Assembly: GCF_032854445.1 (NCBI RefSeq)
Contig: NW_027017954.1
Span: 1 to 64,000 of the forward strand
Source: Liolophura sinensis
Taxonomy: Eukaryota; Mollusca; Polyplacophora; Chitonida; Chitonidae
Direction: 5' to 3'
Length of the DNA: 64,000 bases
Shown here: positions 23,101 to 35,100 of the stretch, one piece after another
Layout: every line of letters starts with the position of its first letter
Position numbering within the stretch: the first letter of the stretch is position 1
Translations under genes and position numbers: made by a program
Notes under the pieces: model-generated
The model's database searches: none
The model's input: only the letters and a program-made list of their open reading frames with translations
Told to the model about the DNA's origin: nothing

Positions 23101-26100
23101 TTTTAAAGTCTTAGGTGTGACTGGATCAAGGATTGATCCTGGATCTACCGGTCCCGAAGCGGACGCTCTACCAACTGTGCTATCCGGGCCGGTGAAAATA
23201 ATGAAGCAAACATCAAAAGAAAGCCAGCTGAAAATTATCTCTAAAATTTACATATTTATTTTGACTTTTTTTTTCGCGGAATTAAATGCTGTCACTGTTA
23301 AACGCTTGACTGTGTGAACAATACTGCCAGTGGCAAGGCACTCTAGGGTCCCATAACATTCCTTCATTAATTTCACCTTGTAGGACCATACTGATTAAAA
23401 AAATAACATTACATAAGTAATTTTTTACTTGTGGGTAATAAGAAATATTCCAACATTGAAAGTGGTGCTCAGTATGGAGAGAAACTTCAGAATACCTAAA
23501 CATTATTATTGTTAAAAAGTTAAAAATTAATTTGAAATTTTTGGACAGTTTTCAGCTGATTGTGATGAGCTATGTGTATTATTTTTATTTTAGCTTTCTT
23601 TCACTTTAAGACTCAGTTCTACATTTATTGTTTTTTTTTTTTTGCCTTAGATACACGGTATACAATGTAGTTTTCATCGGAAAACGCCCTGATAAGCATG
23701 ACTTGCTCTGCATACCATGTTGTCAATTGTTGTCTGTAAATTATAACTAAGCCACGGTGTTAAAGAGTTAGGACTTTACAAATTAGATATCCGAAATTTT
23801 TGCAAAACTGCTGGAACATGATTAAACTAGTGACAGGAATACATGTACATATTGATACCACTGTCTTCATCACTCTTGGTTTCAGAATGTGCGAATGGTT
23901 TTTGGGGCGGGGACTGTGCTTTGGAGTGTGGTAACTGTTATAACGGTAGTGTATGTAACAAGACGTCTGGGGAATGTCCCGTTACCCTGGGGAATTCATC
24001 GTGTGCACCTGGATACGTGTATACAGACATAACGTGTCTCACCCGTGAGTACATCATATGTAGACATAACATTGCACTATATCAGTTTGATATTATCAAA
24101 TCTGTTTCTAGCTGCGACAAGTCACTGTGTCAGTCACTCTCGTCGAATTTGTGACATCCTATCCTTTGAAGGGACACATTGCGGACGGGGAAAAATGTGC
24201 TGTTATTTAAGACGCTCTCTCCATAAAGTTGAAGTCTACTGACATTTGTCTGACTTTGAGTGAACAATGAAATGTTCAGTTTTATCCGGGGCTTCCCTTC
24301 AACCATAAATTCACTAACGTCTCTATATTTAGATGATGGACGATGGCGCACTTTTTTGACTGGGTTATCTTCCCTTGTTGTCTAGACGACGGGAGATGTT
24401 TGGCGAACTTCAAATATCGGAGACCTACCATGTAACTTCAGTTATGTGGTACAGTTCGTTGAGAATTAAGAATTCTTTATAATACATTATCGATAAAAAG
24501 GAAGATCCTATATAGTCTACTAGACCTCAATATAATTCGCTTTCAATGTGTCATTGTTCATATGTGCGATCCACAAGCAAAGGTTGTGTATCGTGGGAAT
24601 CTTTGTGCTGCCTGATTTACATGTTATCTCGCTTTACACCAGTGACGAATTTCCCCTCTTCAGTTCTCTTAATTGTAATTTTTCGGAAATTATAGGCCGA
24701 GGCGGTCTAGTTAGGAGTCAAATGCAACTCATTTTTACATTTAGTTTAAAGGTACAGACCGCATGAAATCGGCGTGGGCATCACTAAATACATCACTTAA
24801 AACTAGACATAAATGTACTTTAATTTATTTTTTTTAGATTTTTGTGAAAAGAATTAAAGGCGCCCAAACATTTTAATTCTAGGGTGCGCTTTACGGACCA
24901 AACTATCAGAGGTTACGAACTCTGACATCGCAGGAAATTTTTTCGACTTTAATAACGACACTGAATGTTAGAATAACTCTTTTTACCCATGAGCGAAAGA
25001 TTACTGAAATAATGTTACCAAAAAATGTCTTCCTTCTGGTGAACATCAGGAAAAAGGAGGATGTGACGTCAGAGTTCCTAGATACCGTCAGTATGGCTCA
25101 TAACGCCCACCATAGTTTTCAAACATTTGAATGCCTTTCAACATTCTTAAAAAAATCTGAAAATCTGCCCCTTCAACATAGACCATTGACGTAACGTGTG
25201 TCCTTTATGCAACACGGCATCGAGTTTTGTCATAGCTATTGCGAATGCTACACAACGCTGAACACTTGTTTTACACTCCCTTAGCGTGCGAATCCGGATC
25301 ATGGGGAGACAACTGCTCCCAGCAATGTAACCAAGGCTGTGGAACACCATGTAACATTACCAATGGGTTATGTCAGAGAGGATGCCCTGACGGCTTTGTG
25401 GATGACAACTGTAAAGGTACATAAATATACTTACTTACCTTTATTTATTTAATTGATGTTTTACGCCGTACTCACGAATATTTCATTTATGCGACCGCGG
25501 CGAGTATTGTATGGTGGGATGAAACCAGACAGAGCGGGCGTTCTATGTCTGCTGTTTAATTTTCAGAAAAGCGATTGTCTTTTCATTTTTTTATGAAAAA
25601 GTAACCGTAAACACGTTGCGTGGGGGGGGGGGGGGGAGGCGGGAACCAGTAATGTGTTGTTAATGTTCATGTTGTTGTTTTTTTTTTGGAGGGGGGGGGG
25701 GGTGGCTCCGTGGCTCATTTGCTTAGTGCGCTAGCGCAGCATAATGACCCAGGAGTCTCTCACCAATGCGGTCGCTGTGAGCTCAAGTCCAGCTCATGCT
25801 GGCTTCTTCTCCGGCCGTACGTGGGAAATTCTGACAGCAACCTACGGATGGTCGTGGGTTTTCCGAGGGCTCTGCTCGGTTTCCTCCCACCATAATGCTG
25901 GCTGTCGTCGTATAAGTGAAATGTTCTTGAGTACGGCGTAAAACACCAATCAAATAAATAAATAAATCTATTACCAATTTTTGTTACTCTTGTTGTCATT
26001 ACTGCAGTCCCAATTTCAAACATGATGATCGCGAAAGTCGCAGGGAGCGTGACTGGTGTTCTTGTAGTCTGTGCCGTTGTTGTTGCAGTAATCATCATTT

Positions 26101-29100
26101 ACAGGTAATTCGGTTAAACGCGTTACTTCTGTTAACACCTTCTCTCAAGCAAAGATGTTTAAAGGAGCGGATTATTCCAGTGATTTTGTACACGTACTGT
26201 TACGGGACTGGTTGACCCAGTGTCAGTATAATGTGATTGGGTGGGGTGGTTGATAGTTCAGTGGCGGCAGAACTTTGGCAGCGTGGATGGGCGGGTCGCG
26301 GGTCAAAACAGCGCCAGCTGAATTGTCAGTGTTTGTAGTTATGTAACGAAATTCTGGCGCCAGGATCATGAATCTGCCTCAGACTTATTGAGTGCTATAA
26401 AACGAAAAGTATGGTTTTAAGGATTAGGAAACAAAAGATATGCCAAAACAAAACAATTGAGAACATTTTTTCGCTGTTAAGGCATAGTTTATATTAATGT
26501 TATTAATCCTTCTGTTTTATGCATGTATTGCGTCAGTGGTCGGGAACATACTGAGAACGCAGGAACAGCTTAGCGCCCCCAACGCGGGTTCCCCAGTTCG
26601 GGTTGTTACCTCAAAGAAGGTGTTTTTTTAACAGATATCCCTATTGACACCACAACAACAAGCTACTTAATTTCCGGTCGAGACTTGAGAAAATTGTGGC
26701 TTAAAACCCTCTTTATCCCCCCCACCTACACACACACTTAATAAGAAAGCGGACAAGCTTTTGGGTCCTTGAATAGGTCAGGCCACACCCCATACTGCAT
26801 ATTAAAGAAATTAAAGCCAAGCGATTTATGTAGACTTTAAGTTAAATTTTGTCTAAACTTTGGTATTACCCTTAAACTTAGATTTGAATTTAGCCACAAA
26901 TTATCAATCTGTCATGAAGATCTCAGATAACTCTTAGTATTACTAAGTAATTAAATAAATGTCTTATTAAGTTTAAGACGGCTTCCTAGTTCTGGGGCCA
27001 GCTGGACCCGATGGTCTCGTCCGTGTGGTTGTCTTTGAAGATAATAGGAATTAGCATGCTAATGATTATTGTATATATTATACATAAACATGCACCAGTA
27101 TTCTATGTATCCCGATAGGGTTATTTTGATCAGTCAGTTGTACAGCACAAAAACTTACCACCCACCCCTCCCATCCTCAACAAACAAAACCAAAAAGGCA
27201 TGCGAGTTAAAATGTTTACAAGTTCTGCCCTACATCCAAACGTCTCTGTGTTGTTTAAAGGAGAAGAAAACTTAAAAATATGACACTATAGGCTGAAAAG
27301 AGCACATTTCCACCTGGTGGTGCCGGCTGCATATTTTTGCGACTTTTCCTCGACATACACGTAAAGCCTGAAAACGGCAATGTTGGCATAAATCGCTGAG
27401 TCCATGGCGTTCTCCATCTTCAACACCCTAAAATTTATGCTGGGAGTGTGTTGCCTCTCAGCCAATGAATGTCGTTAAAACTGACGGCTTGTTCGTGTAA
27501 ACTCGGAACCTACGTCCAACATTCCGGCTTCCCGATCATCAAGCGGAAAACGAACTGTACTGTTCGCTATCTTTTGGGAAGAAGAGTTCTACCGAAAATG
27601 TACGAACTGCACTTCGGTTTCCGACAGCAATTCTCTTAACACAGAAGACTTCAGGACTAGTACTTAGGCCAAATGGAATCGCCCAGAGCAGATTTTGGCG
27701 CTGAATTTATTCATAATTTATCAGCTTGAGGTACATATTGGAATTTTTTATGGCGTGCCCCTGCATGGTAAATGGTATTTGATTGATATTTAAATTTTCT
27801 TCTCCTTTGATCAGGAGGCGTCATCCGTCAACAAATAAGTCACAGGCCCACGTTTCCCTGTCAGTGAGGACAATGGGTGACATTCAACCAGATGTCGAGG
27901 ATCAACAGAGCAATAGAGGTAAGAAAATAAAAGCCAACAGTTCTTTAAAGTCACACTAAAGAAGACAAATTTTGAGAGAAGCCTAAAGCAGGGAAATAAA
28001 AATAACCACTTGTCATTTAGCCACACAGTTGGTTACCTTATTCACTATAAGCACGAGATATATCAACCCTGACTTTTAAAAGTCTAACATACCAAACTTA
28101 GAGACATAAATTAAGAACAAAGTAGCTTTTTTATTGGTTAACTGTTAAAAGAGTGGCTGTATGGTCACTGAAGATTTTACATCTACATGACAGGTAATTG
28201 CATTCGGTAGGGGAGTTTTGAGTTCGAAGCTGTTAATCATATTAGCAATGTTGATTTAACTTTCAGAATATGAAGCAGAGGACCCGGAAGTTCACGTAGC
28301 CCCAGAGGATCCCGAGGCAACAACGTACGAGAATCACTTGAGCACGTCAGTTCCTGTAGAGGAATTTTGGGACTACATCCAAGAGAAAATGGCAGCCGAT
28401 GGTTTCAAAGCCGAGTTCGCGGTAAGCTGTTAGATTATTTTGCTGTATTAGACATGGTGACTTAAAAATACATGCGCTAAATCACGACACATTTCAACAA
28501 TGTATTCATTAGTTAACGCCTGAACATCTGCTGTTAACATTTATTAACGATAACAACCTGAATGCGGATGGTCGAGGAATTTACTCGGGTTTGGCCCGGT
28601 TTCCTCCCAGCATTATGCTGGTCGCTTTCTTACAAGTGAAACATTCTCTTGAATGGCAAAGACCAAACAACCAACTAAATGAATGTTAAAACCAATATAT
28701 AGGTCTTGGTTAACGCTGACCATTATGACTTTAACGTACACGTAAATATCGCTGTGAGGAAAATATTTTGAACTCATTGTCTTTTGCTTACATATTATGC
28801 TTAAGCTATTGTTGCTTTTTTTTTGTTAGAAATTTCCCGCCGGACTCCATGCCAAAGCTGAAGTGGCAAACCTTCCATACAACAAGGCTAAAAGTCGCTA
28901 CAAGAATCTTGTCGCATGTAAGCATCTGTGTTTGGTAATAAAGTGAAGAAGCAATATAGCAATAATTACAGTAACACATCAAGCAATAAGCCTTCAGTGG
29001 TATTGGGTCCATTTATCCAGTCTAAACCATATGCCTTATTTCCCCTATACTGAATATCCTTAATTAGGACCGACATGTATAGCCATCCAATTAACACTTG

Positions 29101-32100
29101 CAATAAATGATATTCCGTCATATGCCCAATAGCTTTAAATTTTAATTGCGCACCCATAAAAAGGTTAGGTCAGATCCGAAAGCAAAGATTTACTTTTTTT
29201 GGATGAAAAAAACCCTGTATTTTTATCTGTATTATCGTTGAAATCTTTCTTTCTGCATCATCTGAATGCATTTTTTTATATCTTTGATCCACAAATCATA
29301 CAAATATATGCCCTGTTGCAAGCTAGTTACATGTACAACCCGTTGTTATGATATTCAAAACAATACTATCCTGTTAACTGCGTCCTTGTGACAAACTCTT
29401 GCTAATGCAGTGTCTTAGACCGTCCCATGACAAGACCACCCTTATCCTTTTTTGTGTGAAGTGAGAGACGTTCAAATATTTATAGTCATTGAAATATGCA
29501 TGTATTAAATAAAATTAACCATCTTTTAAACAGTTGTCACAGGGACCCGTGGGTAGAATTTAACGGTATTAGTCCCCGAACTGCAGACAGTGGATCCCCC
29601 CCCCCCGGCCCTCGCGTCTGTCAATCCATCTATCAAGTCAGTCAGTCAGTTAGGAAACACTTTTCGGACAACTGTCGTATAACACTTCCATCGTATTAAA
29701 CTGATACCTTACGTAACGCTTCACTCTGACTAATTTCCTTGGGCAAACCTCTGTAACCTTCGATCTGTTTTTACCGATATGGATAAAAAGTCTTGAGAGA
29801 GTACACCAAGTTACAGGTCAGTCTCAAGTTTCAGGGGTTTCGTCCGTTTTCTACAACATTATGGCAGTTCCCTTGTGGACGTTGTGGACATAAATATAGC
29901 TATCTAACACTTAAAAAACACGTTCATGTTTTGTAGAAGCAATACTTCCAGAATTCTTGTTTTCCATCACTACTTCCAATTTTATTTTTTTTCAGATGAC
30001 CACTCTCGTGTCGTCTTGAGACTCCATGGACCCAATGACAAATCGGATTACATAAACGCCTGTTACATTGACGTAAGATTGAGTGCTAGTCTCATTAACA
30101 TATATCCTTTTGTCTTAATGTTATGCCTTACTCTCATCTGTTCTTATTTACGCCTACCATCTTGGTAACAATATATATATAGCCTACGTTGTCTTAGTCT
30201 GTACCTAACGCTATAAATACTTAAACGTCTTAACACCAGCTAAATTTCTATTCAGCTAATTTAATATGGAAGGATTAGATATAAATATGGTAGATTCCGT
30301 CTATACACACCACGGGTGCTGAGAAAAGAACTATATTGTCTGAAAGAAACTGTCAAAAGAAGTAAGAGTCAGTGGTAGGATTAGTGGAAATTGTATCTAA
30401 AATATCCTCACTCCTTTTTATTTAGATTTGTTCACTGGATTGGACAGAGGCAAATGTTCTGATAGTATGTTGAACGTCGTGAATCCTATTGATAATGCTT
30501 AAAGTGCCGTCATAGTGACATTTTTTTCTGGCCAGGATTCAAGCAGTCAAGGAGTTCGTTTGTTTTTTCCTTTGGCTTTTTGTCATGCCCAGACAAACAA
30601 TACAATCAGTACAATTCACAAGAATCTTGTTTAGCTCTAATTATAAAAGGTATTGAAATATTGTGGCGACATATATTACAATACATCCAAAATATTTCAC
30701 TACTACATGCCACTCAATTAAAACTTAAATCTTAAAAAACAACTAAAGGTTTTTCCATACACATTTTTAGTCTAAACTAACACTCACTTCAGGTAAACGG
30801 TTCTTCCCCTTTCACTGTTGACGCATTACATTTCAGGGTTACAACCAGCCTAAGAAATTCATCGCCTCTCAAGGTAAAGATCCCCTTTTTCACTCTTAAT
30901 CTGACCATGTAAATCTTTACGTATAGTAGTATATAGTAGTATAGTATCTATACTCATCATGTCCTTAGAAAAAATGTGGACAATTCACAAGGGTTAGACG
31001 AGCTACACAGTAACAACTGTGGTATAACCAGGATGGACAAAATTCTCCTTGTCAACCCCTCAATGCTCTTTGCCCTCTACTCCTTGAAGAATTTATGCAC
31101 AGGGCTGAGCGCCGAAAGGTTAGAGCAAGGAAACATAACTGGCTGGCCCGGTGTCAGCATAATGTGACTGGGTGGGGGTTGGGGGGGTGGGGGGTGGGGG
31201 GGTCATGTCTTGTGTCTTCGATATGACTACTGGCGGCAGTATGGAGTCGCCCTGGCACAAGAAGACAAAATGTATGTGTACACACCTAATGACTCCTCGT
31301 CGTCATATAACTGAAAAATTATTAAGTACGGTGTTAAACCTCAAGCATACATATGTACGTATAAAATTGTAAAATTATTTTGATTAATGTTAAAATTATG
31401 GTGATGAGAAAAAAAACTAACGATCTTCCTGATCGCAATAAAGTGTCTCGGCTAGTCACGGTGCCACGTTCAACATATTTTATGCCGTCGTATTTATTAG
31501 GTCATTATCAGTATAAAAGGAGGATCTTCCAAATAAAAAGATAACGATTTTATTCGCCATAAAGAAAGTCGTGCCTCATAAATGATATGGTGTATTGTTT
31601 TACCTGATGCTCACCCACGTCATCTTGGGCTGTTCACGTTTACATGTATCTTCACAGGTCCTACCGATCTCATCATAAACGACTTCATGCGCATGCTCTG
31701 GGAACAAAACGTGGGTAAAATTGTCATGATGACAAACCTGATCGAAGCAACTAAGGTATTTCTAATAGCATATTCCATTGTGCATGTACTGCTCTTAAGA
31801 CAAAAACAAATGCCTGTGTTTCAAATAGTTCTTAGATAGGGTATTCTATCAGCCCATTGGTATGAGCTGCGTCACTCCTGATTCAGGCCATTCCTACATC
31901 AAAGGTAACATAACTTGAAATATATGGATCACAACTTCTATATATTGAGTGAGCCATGTTTCGGTATAGGGACTAATACACTTATCAAGCATAATGACCG
32001 GCATTAGTACCTATACCGAAACGTTGCTCACTGAATAGGCAGAAGTTGTGATCCATATATTTGTTATGTTATCCAGTTCAACTTCTAAATGCCATTGAAT

Positions 32101-35100
32101 GAAGTCTTACATCAAAGGTGACGTCGTTTTCACATAAGTATTTGAATAGCTAGTTGATAATATTGAAATGACGAATTGGCTTAAACAATGAAATCAAGTC
32201 AAATGATAAGCAAACTTCAATGGGAGTCTTCTTTCGTTGTCCTTACTATTTTGGTTGTATTGAGTTAATGAATATTTAAAATTGTATAATGAATTGAAAG
32301 TATACACCAATGATGTCTGCAATTTGCAAAGAGAGTATTTTCCAGTACGTTGTGCCTCAGTCCACGTGTCCTCCGTCATTGGTTTGCGTTTTAGATGAAG
32401 TGCAAACAGTACTGGCCGAGCGAAGGCTGTACGCGGTTTGGTGTCATTGAGGTTACCCTGCTTGACGAGGAGGTATATGCGAATTACGCAATTAGAACAC
32501 TGGAGCTAAGTCACACAAAGGTAGGCCTGATCAATGTCATTGGTACACTCATTGAACTGCACAATTAGAACACTGGAGCGGAGTCACACTAAAAGAGATC
32601 CCATCGACATTATCGGTACACTCATTGAACTACACAATTAGAACACTGGAGCGGAGTCACACTAAGAGAGATCTGATCGACATTATCGGTACACTCATTG
32701 AACTACACAATTAGAACACTGGAGCGGAGTCACACTAAGAGAGATCTGATCGACATTATCAGTACACTCATGGAACTACACAATTAGAACACTGCGGCTG
32801 ACTCACATCGGAACTAGATGTACACTTATAGAACTACGCAATTAGAGCAGCAAGGCTAAGCTGCACTCAGGTAGTTGTGATCGACACAGTAGGTACACTT
32901 ATAGAATGACACACTTAGAACACCGGTAGTGGCTCACACTGAGGTAAGTGGGATCGACAGTATCTGTACACTTGTAGACCTACGCAGTTAGAACACCGAG
33001 GGAAGAAGGTGGAACCCACGTTGACAATAGCTGTACACTAATAGAACTACTCAATTAGAACACTATAGCGGTGTCACACTAAGGTAGGTCTGATCTACAC
33101 AATTAGAGAATTAAATCAGTGGTGCTCAGTCACATCGACACTATTGGAGTACACTGACAGAGCTGCACAATTAGAACACTGGTGCTGAGTCAGACTAGGG
33201 TAGGACTGATCGACACAATCTGAACAATTAGAGAATTAGATCAGTGGTGCTCAGTCACATCGACACTATATGAGTACACTGACAAAACTGCACAATTAGA
33301 ACACTGGTGCTGAGTCACACTAGGGCACATATAGGTCTGATCGACACTATCTGAACAATTAGAGTTAGAACAGTGGTGCGCAGTCACATCGACACTAAAA
33401 CAGTACATTGACAGAGCTGCACAATTAGAACACTGGTGCTGAGTCACACTAGGGTAGGTCTGATCGACACCATCTGAACAATTAGAGAAATAGATCAGTG
33501 GTGCTCAGTCACATCGACACTATAGGAGTACACTGACAGAACTGCACAATTAGAACACTGGTGCTGAGTCACAATAGGGCACATATAGGTCTGATCGACA
33601 CTATCTGAACAATTAGAGTTAGAAAAGTGGTGCGCAGTCACATCAGCACTATAACAGTACACTGAGAGAACTGCACAATTAGAACACTGGTGCTGAGTCA
33701 CACTAAGGTACATATAGGTCTGGTCGACACTATTAGAGAATTAGATCAGTGGTGCTCAGTCACATCGACACTATAGGAGTACACTGACAGAACTGCACAA
33801 TTAGAACACTGGTGCTGAGTCACACTAGGGTAGGTCTGATCGACACCATCTGAACAATTAGAGAATTAGTGGTGCTCAGTTACATCGACTCTATAGGAGT
33901 ACACTGACAGAACTGCACAATTAGAACATTGGTGCTGAGTCACACTAAGGTAGGTCTGATCGACACTATTTGTACTTTTATAGAAATACACAAATGCAAC
34001 ACTGGTAGTTACATGTAGTAATATCGACACAAGGTGTACACTAACTATACACTTAGAGCACTATAGCCGAATAACAAGGTAGGTGACCACACACCACTTT
34101 CCAGTATTCCCGTCATCGTTTGCTCGCATGTATCCCTGTATACCCTTTGTAACTTTGCACATGTAAGAAAGTGTTCAAAATACTTGTACATATAGTTCAT
34201 TATTGCATGATTACCCTCAATTCTCAATTTCTGTCCAAAATGTCTGTAGGTTATTTATTTATTTACTTATTTATTTATTTGATTGATGTTTTAAAGCGTA
34301 CTCAAGAATATTTCACTCATACGACGGCGGTCAGCATTATGGTGGGAGGAAACCCAGGACCATCCGCAGGTTGCTGGGAGACCTGCCCACATATGGCCGG
34401 AGAGGAAGCCAGCATAAGCTGGACTTGGTAGAGGGGATTTAGCACGCTAGCGCGGCGCAATGACCTAAGGCCCTTTCACCAGTACGGTCGCTGTGAGTAC
34501 AAGTCCGTCTCTTTGCTGGCTTCCTCTCCGGCCGCACATGGGAAGGTCTGCAGCAACATGTGAATGGTCGTGGGTATCGTCCTGGCTCTGTCCGGTTTCC
34601 TTCCACCATAATTCTGGCTGCCGTCGTTTAAGTGAAATTTTCTTGAGTACGACGTAAACTACCAATCAAATAAATAAATAGATTCTTCCAACATGCCCAG
34701 AGTTTCCCCAAAATGTAATTGTAACATATGTACAATATATTGGTATTATAACACAATCAAAGACGAGGATACAAGATGAGAATCTGCCTATAAGATGAGC
34801 AAATTCTGTTGGCTGTTGGTTTATGCTTTCCTTACCGCCTTTACTTGTGTCACGCATCTGATCGGAAAATTTCCTCAGGTGAAAAACAAGACGAAGATTC
34901 TGAAACAGTTTCACTTCTTGGCTTGGCCAGATCACGGGGCACCTTCTGATGCCACAATTCTGCTTGACTTTCGAGATAAGGTTCTGGAGTACAACTCGAC
35001 TTTACCTGGACCAATTCTCGTCCATTGCAGGTAGGCGTGGGAACAAACAATCCAGATCAACCTAGAAACAAACATTTTGAAATGGAATGCTAGTTCTGAA

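Larger units (their letters stand above)
22056..24456 (+). repeat. Tandem duplication, copy B (partner 15283-17400)
   Basis: Starts inside the decayed EGF exon at GGATCTGTCCGCGCAGAG and ends at TGGTACAGTTCG, beyond which it continues into unique sequence. It contains a full SINE at 22829-23192 that copy A lacks. No retroelement interrupts its 3' end. Confidence 0.85.

Noticed and set aside
25703-25800. tRNA gene
   Set aside because: Box A- and box B-like parts belong to the tRNA-derived head of a SINE; no cloverleaf with a proper acceptor stem is seen.
33241-33713. Two minus-strand open frames with repeated Cys/His residues (TQHQCSNCAVLS)
   Set aside because: They read through the minisatellite in antisense; the repeat period creates the apparent protein periodicity.
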